Position numbers and translations under genes: made by a program. 64,000 nt of DNA from Corticium candelabrum (taxonomy: Eukaryota; Porifera; Homoscleromorpha; Homosclerophorida; Plakinidae), in NCBI RefSeq assembly GCF_963422355.1, contig NC_085087.1, positions 6,615,036 to 6,679,035 on the forward strand. Direction: 5' to 3'. The notes below the pieces were generated by a model that was not told the origin of the DNA, ran no database searches, and saw nothing but the letters and a program-made list of their open reading frames with translations. Positions 36,290 to 47,810 of the stretch are shown here, piece after piece (position 1 is the first letter of the stretch; each line of letters opens with the position of its first letter).

Positions 36290-36860
36290 GACTGTACTTT
36301 GACAACTACCTGTACAAAGTATTTACAAACTTTGCAGTCACGTAAAACAACAATTGCTTTGTACAATTTTAGATAAATTTTACAAGTAGAGTGCTTGAAA
36401 GCAAAAATAACATCTAAATTTGTAATTTTTGCGACAGTCCTATCAAGGTACTCAAAAGGCTAATAGCTGCAGAAGCGAGGGCGTAAACACAGCTTCAATT
36501 ATTAGTCAATGGCCAATAACAAGAAAGCATAAGTTTAGACCATGACAACAAGCTGCCCTCTGTGCAGCACTATGCCTGTTAGTTTGGAAATGAGTATCCA
36601 AGTTGTGTCCAGATTAAGTCCTAATTTGTTAATGGATAGTTTATATGACCCATTTCATCAATTATGCTTATTGCCATCATTTAAAATCAATGCTATAACA
36701 TTCACAGGTAGAACACGTGTAATTTCCATGTATAGTAGTTCTAATCTATGTCCCTTGTAAATGTCTACACAGGTCTGCTTTAATGAACCACAAAAGTATA
36801 ATCAGAAACATCAAATGTGTAACAGTGCCACGCAGATATGAGAATCAATAAAATTAATTA
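36290..36860. repeat. R1 composite repeat, copy 5, lacking E1
   Basis: Runs from TGACTGTACTTTGACAACTA directly into TTTACAAAC and on through the R1 block. The E1 element that separates these two blocks at 15070 and 40537 is absent, making this a related empty site. Confidence 0.7.
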
Positions 36861-37401
36861 TACCCTGTTCACACTAGCACTTGTAACCAGGACAACATGC
36901 ACTGGCCAGAGTTGACTTGGTATTTGTTGTGCACACAGGCTAAACCACGACAGTGCTGAGGTAGCCCACAAATTTTGTCAGACTGGCTTGTTTAGCAAAC
37001 ACAGCCAAGCTGTGCTAAAGCCGCTCATGCATACTATAGCATTAGAGCATGATTGAAACATCAAACTGTGTATCTTGATTCGTGGGGCAACCCCAGCATA
37101 CAAGTCCAAACAGAAGAAATGACAAGTCTGTGAAATTGGGTCCTTTGATGCAGTTCTTTTCGACATCATACATATTCCACATTGTAAAGAAAACGCAAGC
37201 AGCTTGTTGCTGATTCAAGATCAAGGTAGTGCAAACATTCTACAGTACGTGACCGAACATATTTAGTGTCCATACCAGAAAACACACCCACCGACTGGTT
37301 GGCTTGCTTTATAGGTCAGTTGTATCAATGAAGGCTGGCTTGATTATATAAATTGGCACAGGGCTGGTTTGGTTTGTAACTGTGCTAGTGTGAATAGTGG
37401 A
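36861..37401. mobile_element. E2 inverted-repeat element, TTA-flanked copy
   Basis: Starts TACCCTGTTCACACTAGCAC and ends GTGCTAGTGTGAATAGTGGA with TTA on both sides, supporting a PIF/Harbinger-type 3-bp duplication. No transposase ORF. Confidence 0.7.
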
Positions 37402-37782
37402 TTAACCTAAATAATGTACTTGATAAAATCCATGTGATTACAAGCCTATACATAAGCCCTAATTACACTAAACAAATGTCATAAACATTTGTGATATTAT
37501 TATACAGAGAAGAATATAAGGCAAAATTTCGGGTCGGACATTGTGTTCTAGGAAAAAAGGTTGACCCGACATTCTAACCTTCGGGGCATTCATTCTTATT
37601 TGATTTCACAATCCTTTCTTGTAATTATCGACATCAACGTTTAGTTCAATTTCATTTATTTGTTGCATCGTATTCGCTACTGTATGTATTTGCTATAAAC
37701 ATAAATTTGGCTTGTTTGCTGTTGTTTTGTTGCATTGTTATTGATCATGATGACGACAGGTGGTTGTGGTGGTGGTTACAAT
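37402..37782. repeat. R1 segment, copy 5 continuation
   Basis: Follows R1 to the GGTGGTGGTTACAAT block and ends abruptly where an Ig exon begins. Confidence 0.7.
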
Positions 37783-38052
37783 GAAGTGGCTTTGTCATAT
37801 TCATTCTCAAGAACACAATCATAATGGACACTTTTGTCCCTTGAAATTGGAGATATTCTAACAAACTTGTCCTTGCAGTTGGAAGAAGTGGTGGTTGCTC
37901 TTGTACTGTCTCCATGTGACCATCATTGTTGGTAAATGTCCAGCTAAAAGTCGGTTCAGGTTCTTTCTCAGCAAAATTGCAGTTGAATTCTACAAAGTCT
38001 GCACCCTCATTCACACTTTGATCAACAGGAGAAGTTTTCACAGATGGAGCAG
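37783..38052 (-). pseudogene. Truncated Ig exon fused to R1
   Basis: On the minus strand the exon has an intact acceptor (GTTGTAG|CTGCTCC) and reads APSVKTSPVDQSVNEGADFV, with Cys in EFNCNFAEKEPE and Trp in FSWTF. It then frameshifts after LPTARTS and stops being Ig at 37783, losing the second half and the donor. It shares KEPEPTFSWTF with receptor C. Confidence 0.75.
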
Positions 38053-38720
38053 CTACAACCAAGCAAACGATTGACAGACACTCCGTAATAAAAGTCAGTG
38101 CTTACTATAACATAACTGCACATAAATGCACACATGCCCATTCACTCCTAGTAGTAAGTTAATTATATATACTGGTATTACAATTGGAATTCTCAATAGT
38201 TCAATAATGATCATTGTAACTCATTACAGTAGGAATAAAACTAAACAAAAAATTGGATTACTTGTGATATGTCTCGTTGAAACAAATAATTTTGCTTTTA
38301 GTGAAATGCTAGATGAAATGCTAAAATTAGGTAAATTTTGAAGTTGCCTGAAGCTTTCACATTCAATATAGCATAAAATGACTATAAAGACAGCATACCA
38401 TTGCATGCCTTCTTTCCTTGGCATCCTGTTCTTTGTCAATATCAAGACAACTATTTCAGGTATGAGCAAGAAAAAAGGGACTTGGCAAATAGCATAGGAC
38501 AGGTTAACTGACATCTGGTGTTATTATATATAGCTGGCTGGCTGGCCAGCTGGCTGACTATGTCCGCCACACTCAGGAATGTGCCACTCCCTTAGTTCTG
38601 TCCAATCACAGAGCGGCAATTGCAATTAATCATACGTGGCAACCAGAAACAATGGACAAACCACAAATAAAATTCACAAAACATTCATGAAAGAGTTCTT
38701 GCCAGAACATGCAATTCATG
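38053..38720. repeat. Duplicate of the receptor B upstream region
   Basis: Matches 34986-35700 (ACTGCACATAAATGCACACA, then ACTCCTAGTAGTAAGTT). It includes a leader-like minus frame starting at 38424 (MQWYAVFIVILCYIEC) whose donor position reads GC instead of GT. Confidence 0.6.
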
Positions 38721-39770
38721 TTTGTGATTGCCAAGTCTTGTAAAAAATAAACAGACCTTACAGGCCCCTGACTGGGAAGTTCGGATGAACCAACCACTCA
38801 GCTGTGTAGGTCCGATTTCGATCAAATGTACTGGCGCGTACATGTAGTATGCAAAACGCGATTAATAAAATTGTAAGAGCACCTACTATGTCGCCCTTGT
38901 CTCTATTATTTTCATGCGATCCCTACATTTCTCCTCATTATTATAAAAATGTTTTTAATTGTGGTATCTATATATCTAAAGGAAAGTTCTCTGTGGATGC
39001 AGCCAAATATTGTTTGTTCTCTATGTAGTTGCAAACCACTGCTTCTTTCTGCTCTACCTTCAACACGTGACCTTTTCTACTTCAAAAAGGAACTGGTGCC
39101 CTTTGCAGCGGCCGATGCCTGTACTTTGCTTTGTGCTGGCGTTCATCTGTAGGTTGTCACGTCACAAAACGTTTGTTCCCTATACGCTCGCAAGCTGTTA
39201 CAATTCTGCACTCCTCTGGCACACGGCCTTTTCTTACTTTGAATAGCAACCGGTGCCATTCGTGGTGGTCTGTGCCCAATACCTATGCGTTGCCAGTGTT
39301 CGTCTCTGGATCATTAAAGTTGTCATTGCACCAGGAAAGAGGCGACAAAGCTGCTGACCGGCTTGACACACAGATGTATCGCGAAAGCTTCTTTTAAAAC
39401 GAGACTATCGAAATAGCTGCAACAGTGGCATAGGAAGATGTTCATGAGGGGGGGGGGGGTGTACAGTGGATGTCATCATATGTAAGCAAAAACTACCTCG
39501 CTTGGCAGACCGTAAACAGATTTGCAAAAGTCACCAACACAGAAAACTTTAATTCCTACACCGAGTGAGGGGGCTTCACCACCACACTCACCCCCACCCC
39601 ACAGCCCAGTGTGCAAGCAAAGACCTGGTCTCTTATAGAGGGTTACACATTATCCGGTATTTTGTGTTGTCTCTGCCCAATAAACGAATCGTAAGATGAC
39701 CAAAGTGTACACACAGGAATTTGTGCTATTAACTTAACTGGCCCGGACGAAGAATGGGATAATTAGCTAG
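38721..39770. other. No gene recognised; poly(G) at about 39446-39458
   Basis: Overlapping + ORFs at 38949-39397 have no recognisable domain, and no other copy exists in the window to test conservation. Confidence 0.4.
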
Positions 39771-39886
39771 TATATATATACATATATATATACATATATA
39801 TATATATCCTTAGGGCGGATATGTGTTATCTGTGTTATCTGTATTATATACAAATATATGGTTTATATATAATAAAATATATATAT

Positions 39887-39942
<56 letters not shown>
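39771..39942. repeat. (TA)n-rich tracts
   Basis: Two clusters of TATA/CATATATA repeats, at 39771-39807 and 39877-39942. Confidence 0.85.
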
Positions 39943-39945
<3 letters not shown>

Positions 39946-40132
39946 CAAAAAACCAAAAAGACCACATGACATATTTGTGACGCAATTGGTCCATTTTGGT
40001 GTATTATGCAGGCCCTCTTCTGAAGCCAGGCTACAGCCATGATATTTACAACTGCTAATGCAAAATGAATCGCCTATGTGTATTACGACATGTACCATAT
40101 TACCTCACATTTAGCTGCAGGGATCTTATTAC

Positions 40133-40420
40133 AACATTTTGGTACTATGTGCCTGTGTACAGAGTGGTTAGGGAATAGGGTTGAAGCCATGGAATTCCCT
40201 GGAGGATTGCAGACAAAGAAGATATTCTTATTTGGTTGCTTCCTCCACAGATAAATTTTCAGTGGTGACTGCTCTCATGCATCAGTTAGAAATGCTGCAA
40301 ACTTTCATCAGAACTGTAACTATCAGTATGTTTTCCTTTGTTTGCAATCCTCCAGGGAATTTCATGGCTTCTACCCTATTCCCTAACCACACTGTACAAA
40401 GGCACATAGCACCAAATGTT
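40133..40420. mobile_element. Fold-back MITE with about 75-bp inverted repeats
   Basis: The left arm (GTGGTTAGGGAATAGGGT, then CCCTGGAGGATTGCA) is matched in reverse complement by the right arm ending GGCACATAGCACCAAATGTT, with a few mismatches. The ORF across it (40181-40453) is an artefact. Confidence 0.8.
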
Positions 40421-40536
40421 CTAATAAGAGCTCTGCAGCTCAATGCAAGGTAATCTGGGAACCTAATATTACATAACTACAACCAATATTATGTCCCGTA
40501 TGTGGTAATTCCCATTACTGTACCTTGACAACTACA

Positions 40537-41060
40537 GGGCACTTTCACACACAGGGTTAACTTGGGTTAAATCGGATGAACTTTGGGTTAGACTCCAATT
40601 ACCCCAGTCGTGTGAAAGCGAGTTTAGTAAACCCAAGTTACCCTGGGCAGAGCTGCCAACTCTCCCACATTGAGCGGGAGACTCCCGCATTTGGGACTCT
40701 TCTCCCGCCTACCCGCATTTGGCATCAAATCTCCCCTATTCTGACCATTGGTGGGCGTGCCTGTTCTGTGTAACCATACCCTTAATTAACTAAGCTAGTA
40801 CATACTTGATATCCAGATATTAGTGTCTCTGTGCCAGCCCCTCTCTCCATCCGGCTCTTTCATACTTGATTGGTCACAATCAGAGTCTCTGGGTCACAAT
40901 ATTGACATAAAAGAAGGAGTCGGTCAGGCAAAACTGTCCGAAAGTGGAAAAGGGAGAGGGGCTGGCTATCCTAGACTACCAAGGAGTTGTACATTGCTAG
41001 AAAAGTGATCGAAGAAGGCCAGAGAATCTAAAACATCCAATGTAGCAGTGAGAATATTAA

Positions 41061-41119
<59 letters not shown>

Positions 41120-41282
41120 CGTTCATGGATTTAGTCTAGGCTTATATCTCAATAAGAGGCAGTGTTTTACATTTGTTGCAGTTTGCTTATTTAATAAAGT
41201 TAAGTGTACTGTAATTAATTAATTAATTAATTAATAGCTTCCACTCCAACCGAGCATACAAATACTTAAATTTTGATAATTG

Positions 41283-41346
<64 letters not shown>

Positions 41347-41823
41347 GTATATATATATTCACCATTTATTACGATATAAAATTTAATGATATTAATGCAA
41401 TCATAGGTGTGTCAAAGAATTTTAAAACTCCCGCATTCTTCCTGCAAACTCAGACAGTTGATTCAGCTAGGTTGGCAGGTCTGCCTGAGTTATGACTGGG
41501 GTTAAACAAACATGGGTTAAGCTAACCCTGGCTCCTGAGTAGGGTTAACCGGGTTAAAACGGGTTAGCAAAGACACGTCCTAATATACGCAAAAACACCC
41601 TTAGAATCGATCGCGCTAAAATTCCAAATGGCTTCTCCTTCTCATGTTCTGCTATCGGCGTTAAAGCTTTCCTATTCTCAAGCAGAAACTTCAAGTAATC
41701 GATGTATTCCCTCTACTCTAGATCTTCTGCATCTAATTACCAGCGTTCTACAGGTGAACGTAAGTTGGGTAGAGTAGGGTTAGCATAACTCTACCTGAGT
41801 TAACTCTGTGTGTGAAAGCACCC
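40537..41823. mobile_element. E1 inverted-repeat DNA element, complete copy
   Basis: Same ends as 15070-16318 and flanked by ACA (40534-40536, 41824-41826). Internal (TA)n tracts at about 41067-41117 and 41284-41357 are longer than in other copies. No transposase. Confidence 0.7.
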
Positions 41824-42640
41824 ACAGACTATTTCCAAACATGTAAAACAACAGTTGCACGCTTTGTACGATTTTAGACAGATTTTACAAGTAGTGTGCT
41901 TCAAAGAAAATAGCGTCTAAATTTGTAATTCTTTGCAACACAATAACAAGAAAGCACAAATAAACTTTTTGGTGCACGAGAACAAGCTGCTCTACTTAGT
42001 GTTCCAAATATGGCAGACATAGTCATCACCTTGGCAACCCCACAAAATTTTCAGTTGCCAAAAAGTTTAGGACTGTTACCACATATTTCATAAATATCAA
42101 ATAGTGATACTGATTGTTCTGGTAAGTAAACGATATCTCAGGACCCCAGAGGCGCCACCCCTAGCCCGACATGAGCAATTTCACTATTCTACTCTACAGC
42201 ATTAAAACAAAATTAACTCAGTCCACCATAACTTGAGTGACTTTATGGCAACCTCGCTGAAATAATTAGTCGTCACATGAACTCAGTTAGTCGTCAAATG
42301 ACAACTTAACGACCACTCTTCAAACACTGCCTACTGTTCAGTGCTATACGCTTCTTAGTTTGAAAAGTGTCCAAGTTGTGTCCAGATTAAGTCTTAATTT
42401 GTTTATAGTTAATTTTAAATGACCTCATTTTCATCATTTCAATACAACTATGCTTATTGCCATCATTTAAAATCAATGACATAACATTCACGGGTACAAC
42501 ACGTGTAATTTCCATGTATAGTTCTAGTCTACGTCTCTTGTGAATGTGTACAGGTCTGCTTTAATGAACCGCAAAACTATAATCAGAAACATCAACGTGT
42601 AACACTGCCACACAGGTATGAGAATCTATAAAATTAATTG

Positions 42641-43205
42641 TACGCTGTTCACACACTAGCACTTAATTGTAACCAGGCCAACATGCACTGCCCATGCAGG
42701 ACTGACTTGGTATATTTGTTATGTGAACACAGGCTAAACCACGACAAGCAGTGCTGAGGTAGCCCACAAATTTTGTCAGACTGGCTTGTATTAGCAAACA
42801 CAGCCAAACTGTGCTGAAGGCCGCTCATGAATATTATAGCATTAGAGCATATGATTGAAACATCAAACTGTGTATCTTGATTTGTGGGGCAAAACCAGCA
42901 TACAAGTCCAAACAAAAAATAACAAGTCTGTGAAATTGGGTCCTTTGATGCAGTTCTTTTCAACATCATACATATTTCCACATTGTAAAGAAAATGCAAG
43001 CAGCTTGTTGCTGATTCAAGATCAAGGTAGTGCAAACATTCTACAGTATGTGATCGAATATGTTTAGTGTCCATACCAAAAAAAAACCTACCAACTGGCT
43101 GGCTTTCTTTCTAGGTCAGTTGTAGCAATGGAGGCTGGCTTGATTATATAAATTGGCACAGGGCTGGTTTGGTTTGTAACTGCAAGTGCTAGTGTGAATA
43201 GGGTA
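42641..43205. mobile_element. E2 inverted-repeat element, copy in R1-6
   Basis: Starts TACGCTGTTCACAC and ends GTGTGAATAGGGTA followed by TTA. Close to the copy at 1766. Confidence 0.6.
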
Positions 43206-44471
43206 TTAACCTAAATAATGTACTTAATAAAATCCATGTAATTACAAGCCTATACATAAGCCCTAATTACACTAAACAAATGTCATAAAGATTTGTGATA
43301 TTATTATACAGAGTGGAATATAAGGCAAAATTTTTGGTCGGACATTATGCTCTAGGACAAAACAGTTGACCTGACATTTTAAATTTCAGGCACTCTAAAT
43401 TTCGGGCATTCATTCTTATTTCATTTCACAATCCTTTCTTGTAATTATATCGACATCAACATTTAGTTCAATTTCTTTATTTGTTGCATCGTATTCACTA
43501 CTGTATGTATTTACTATAAACATAAATTTGGCTTGTTTGCTGTTGTTTGTTGCATTGTTATTGATCATGATGCCGACAGGTGATTGTGGCGGTGGTTACA
43601 ATTAATGGCAATGAGTGATGGTGGTAGAGGCACTGCCATTGATGCTAATTTCTACTTAGTGGCTACACAAGGTTTGTGGACCCAGGAATTACCATAGGAA
43701 TGCTGTGAACGACTGGTATTTGAACTACAACTACTATACAGGCAACAATAACAAATGAGATATCCTAATCTTTAAAATTTTATCTATAACAAATCAGACA
43801 AGAATTATTATTACTACTACTGCTAGATATAAGTAAGATGGTTAGTGGGACCAGCCGCTTTCAGCGTTGGCCAAACTGATGTTTGTGTCCACATTATGTC
43901 CATAGCAGCACCTTGATCTTGCTTACTACTATCACATTAAAGAGGGTATTATAATACTAAACTAAGTTAACTGAACTGTCAACAAGGTAGTAAATTTTTT
44001 AGTCAGTCAGTGCATACTTCAGACTAGATATAAACTCACTATTGAAAGAACTTTGCCTACTAATCAAAACATTGCATAATGCATTAATAATGATTATGCA
44101 CAAATTCAGTGTTACAGGCACATTATATGGCTGACCCTTCATCTGCTGTAATTGGTGACACAGGATGCAGCCACGTGCCCCAATCACCGAGGGCAAAAAT
44201 TGCTCATTGACATGACTGTCTTCTTTAGAACAAATTGGCCTTGTTGTCTTATCTTTTTTAGCTGTAAACTTTCTTCGAGGATACTGCGTTTGCTGTCTTG
44301 TGGTTGCTACCCAATATAAGGCTATCTATGGCATTCTCAGAATTCTTCTAGGCTTGGGCCCTCTGCATTGTCTCAAGAAGATTTAAAAGAGTCTGCTGCA
44401 GAGATTGTGCATCGCTCTGTCTTGATAACTTTCAACATGGAACAACATTTGTTCCACATAAGCGGTAGCAA

Positions 44472-45070
44472 ATGGCAAACTCAACACTAACTGACAAAGT
44501 AGTAGTAAACTGGACCACTTGGCACGATCTGCAAAAGTGTGAAGTGTGTACCGAACCTTTCCATATGGATCACGGTCCTCTCCGGATCAAACGCAACAAT
44601 GTCCCTTGCGAAGTGATTTACCACGCTATTCTAACAAACAACAAGCATGCAAAAAGGGAACAACGTTGTTCTGGCTATGACAACAGTCGTCCTGGTAATA
44701 TATTTCATCCTGATTTTCTTCTGGGTTGCCCCGACTTCTTCGATGTAACAGAAGCCAACAGCCTTGCAGACTTCATTCATTATTAAAGCTGCCAGCAATG
44801 CAGGAGTTGCTGCAGAAGCAGCGAAAGCTTGCAAAGACTTTCGTCACACGATGACAGAGTTACAGCAGCTGGTGGTATCTTTTATCCACTTGCTGTAGAA
44901 ACTCTCAGTCTCTGGACTCCATACAGTCTCTAGATCCTATGCGCTATAGCTTCGAGAATTTCTGCAATGAGTCACACGACGTTTTCAAAGTCTTTAAACA
45001 ACTTATTACAATAATTATCTGTGAAATTATGATCATATAATGCTAGATCGGTTTTACACCATTTGAATTT
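44472..45070 (+). pseudogene. Decayed retroelement-type nuclease-like ORF fragment, copy 3
   Basis: A 104-codon frame with CEVCTEPFHMDHGP and IFHPDFLLGCPDFFDVT, then a stop at about 44784 and residual similarity to 45070. Same truncation as the other copies, so the fragment was already incomplete when R1 spread. Confidence 0.5.
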
Positions 45071-45289
45071 AGAGATTCTGCAAAAAAATTATGAAACGCA
45101 TAATAAAATTTGCATATATTTAGATCTATCTTTGGAGTCCCAGGAAATCACTGTTTCGAGACATGTACATGTGTACAATGTAACATGTGTGTACTAGTAA
45201 CTGTCTTCCTGGTTAGAACGCAGAAATATAATTCACAATTATTAAACTTATGTCTAAGTTCTCAAATCGCAGAAATTTAAGACCGCAGA

Positions 45290-45520
45290 AATAACCGGTT
45301 ATACGGTACTTGAGTTGTTGGGGATGTTGGGAAGGGGAATACTGTCATGCAAATAATCGCAATAGGAGTCCACAAAATTCTGTTTTCTGTGGGTGATGAT
45401 GCTGTATGTTCCACTATCTCCAATGGCAGCAGCAGGATATATCCAGAAACTCTTTTGGTGGTGTGGACCTGCATGTTGTGGCATAAGTGTTATCAACATA
45501 CCATATAAGATAAAATAATG
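45290..45520 (-). other. Conserved minus-strand open frame inside R1, second copy
   Basis: Near-identical to 10730-10960, with acceptor-like ACATGCAG| and IYPAAAIGDSGTYSIIT. The two copies keep the frame, but R1 itself is young, so conservation proves little. Confidence 0.25.
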
Positions 45521-46276
45521 GCAGAAATATATTTGACAATTTGTTAAGAAATTGACAAAAAAAGCATATTGATGGATTTTATTTTGGCAGTTAGACATAG
45601 TTTTAAGATACTTGATATATGTACAATACTCCCCACCAATTAGTTAAGTGGCCACGTCATGAAGGATTTTGCGATTGACAGCTGCATTCGTAGTCATCAT
45701 TTCCCTAACTTACTGGTCTCTAACTACTGTACTGATGTACAAAATAATTGCTGCATCAGTGTAAAGAACGTGACCCGTATGACTCCTAGCTCTGTTTCAT
45801 CAGCAGCTTCACAGACCTCATTCTTTAACCTTCTTGCTAGACAGGATATAGGCACAATAGACATACAGCCACATCGCTATTAGATGCCTGATTCACACGG
45901 GTAATGATGTCAACATATCCTGGTGGCAAAATTAGTGGCGGATTCTATATTGGCACTCGCTGAAAAATTTGCCAATCACCCAAAATAAATTCCCTGCCAA
46001 TATTTCATCTTAAACGGTATTGTATTTCCACTGACTACTGTGTCTGACAGGATGATTGTACAATCTAGTGTAGAGATGATTCTTGTAATTTATATATACA
46101 TCAAGGAGAGCTGTCTGTGTAAGTGTGTTTTCGTATGTAAGTTCGTGACATATGGCTTGCTCTAGACTAGGTGATGGAGTTGTTGTTAGTTAGACATTAC
46201 TAAACAATACTTGATACTTTAGAACATGTTACTATATTTAGAAATAAATAAATGTTAAACATGAACGCTTCCTCAC

Positions 46277-46579
46277 CTCCGTGTCTAAATGTGAAGGGAG
46301 CACTGGTTGTTGTTCCTGCTTGACACACAATAGAGCCAGTTAGTAGAGTACCAAGAACCACTGCATTGGACTCAGCAAGACTCTGGTGAACAAGCATGAT
46401 ACTAGAAGTGCTGCTCTCTTGAGTAATATTGAAAGTTGTTGGATCCAAATCATTAAATGGGCTGTGCACCCATTTGATATTGGCAGCAACATCTGTTGTA
46501 CATCTCACAGTTTTTACTGAACTGTTAGTTGGTGGGATGTACACAATACTTGGTGGAGAGGTCACAAACTTAACTTGGG
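46277..46579 (-). CDS. Single Ig-domain exon (minus strand receptor fragment)
   Basis: Acceptor TGTCTTTTAG| before CCCAAGTTAAG and donor CGGAG|GTGAGG. 303 nt, phase 1-1. It encodes AQVKFVTSPPSIVYIPPTN, Cys in VRCTTD, Trp in IKWVHS and the second Cys in IVCQAGT. The same exon type as 19007. A phase-compatible leader is 527 nt upstream. The minus ORF starting at 46628 (MGSDICAVCVFLLCLLAQ) is probably the polypyrimidine tract read through, not a signal peptide. No further exons follow before R1. Confidence 0.65.
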
Positions 46580-47105
46580 CTAAAAGACACAACAGAAACA
46601 CACAAACAGCACAAATATCAGAACCCAATGATAATTTAATTTCTGTAATATTGATAGATACAGAATTGCCTACATCTTATAGATGACACAATTTGCCAAG
46701 TACATACAACAGTCTTGTTACAATATTCCTGACTACGAAACAGTCTCTACAAATGATTGCACCTTCACTCTGCTAAACCCAGGCAGCTACATATATCTGT
46801 AAAGAAACAGTAAGTTTTTGTTCTTCGCACAGATCGTTGTTTGCTTTTTCTATTCCTATCTCTATACGTACGTACCCTTCTCTCACCTATTTGGCTAACC
46901 TAGTAAATGACATTCTAGAGCAACATTCTGTGCCCATCTAGTCGCGCTAGGATGTTAGCTATTTACTAAACTTAATTAATTAATCCATTTTCTAGCAACA
47001 GTTTTCTTCCTTTCTGAGCTGTCCACGTTCCAGATATTTCAGACAGTTGGGATTGGGGCACGCGCGCCTACGCTACATGTATATGTGCATGTGCCATTGC
47101 AATAC

Positions 47106-47175
47106 CTGTCGCTGGTAGGACGAAGATCATGATCAGTAGTGCGCCCAATAAACACTCTCGTTTGCAACGAATCAT
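47106..47175 (-). CDS. Signal-peptide exon (minus strand)
   Basis: Encodes MIRCKRECLLGALLIMIFVL then PATG, with phase-1 donor ACAG|GTATTG. A basic N-terminus, strong hydrophobic core and small cleavage residues make a good secretion signal. Strand, phase and distance fit joining to the Ig exon 46579-46277, giving a secreted or incomplete single-Ig product. Confidence 0.55.
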
Positions 47176-47439
47176 CGTAAGTCTTACGAAACATACGTCA
47201 TCAAACCAGTTATTGTGGGCGTGTCGTACTACGTAGAGAAAGTGGAATGTCTTCATCTGACTTACGGTATTGTTAATTAATTAATTAAACTGAATGTCTG
47301 TCACTGTTAACAATCACTAATTAGAATTACAACCGCTGCGGCAAGCTGGGTTCAGAATTGCAAGACAAAACTCATACCTTAATGACTATTCAATGTCAGT
47401 GTACTGAATTGTTTATTAGCTTATAGTTTATATGTCTAG

Positions 47440-47654
47440 TGTAGTATCCGGGTGCTGGTCATCCGGCGGTGAATCCTGGTAGTAGATCTTTCAATAGCGA
47501 ACCACGAGATATTACACTGGCGACGAGGATGGTGACGTTTGGGCGATTGGCAGCATTCGATGAAGCCAAAGACAACTGGTGGCAGTACGCCGAACGGATG
47601 CAGCAGTTCTTCGTGGCTAACGAGATAGAAGATGATCAGCACCCGGATACTACA
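47440..47654. mobile_element. 215-bp LTR-element derivative with inverted U3 ends
   Basis: Starts TGTAGTATCCGGGTGCTG and ends CAGCACCCGGATACTACA, flanked by the direct repeat TCTAG; copy 1 has the empty site TATATGTCTAGTAC. The interior holds an LTR-like end (ATATTACA), a primer-site-like TGGCGACGAGG and the start of a Gypsy-type gag (VTFGRLAAFDEAKDNWWQYA). The right end is the left LTR terminus inverted. Confidence 0.7.
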
Positions 47655-47752
47655 TCTAGTACAAACTGTGACTTTACCATTGCTTGTCTTGTTTCACAAT
47701 CATTGTCTTTCTGTGTGGTAGGAAGTTAGAAGACTGTTCTCATGACATTTAC

Positions 47753-47802
47753 TAGACTCGTACCCATGCAGTCCTCCTCCTTGCGCGCGTTCCACGTGTC
47801 TA
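47753..47802. mobile_element. 50-bp mini-element with 8-bp target duplication
   Basis: Termini TAGACTCG and CGTGTCTA are imperfect inverted repeats, flanked on both sides by ACATTTAC. The other duplicate has the empty site GACATTTACAGCACG. Confidence 0.7.
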
Positions 47803-47810
47803 ACATTTAC

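Larger units (their letters stand above)
41824..46020. repeat. R1 composite repeat, copy 6 (longest)
   Basis: Covers the left block, E2 at 42641-43205, the TGATCATGATG block, the nuclease-like ORF and the right-hand segment also seen at 6840-7640. Compared with copy 1 a short piece near 41941 is deleted. Confidence 0.8.

Noticed and set aside
46580-46628. MGSDICAVCVFLLCLLA as a signal peptide fused to the 46277 Ig exon
   Set aside because: The hydrophobic run is encoded by a pyrimidine tract ending in TTTTAG, a good splice acceptor, and a proper phase-1 leader exists at 47106-47175.
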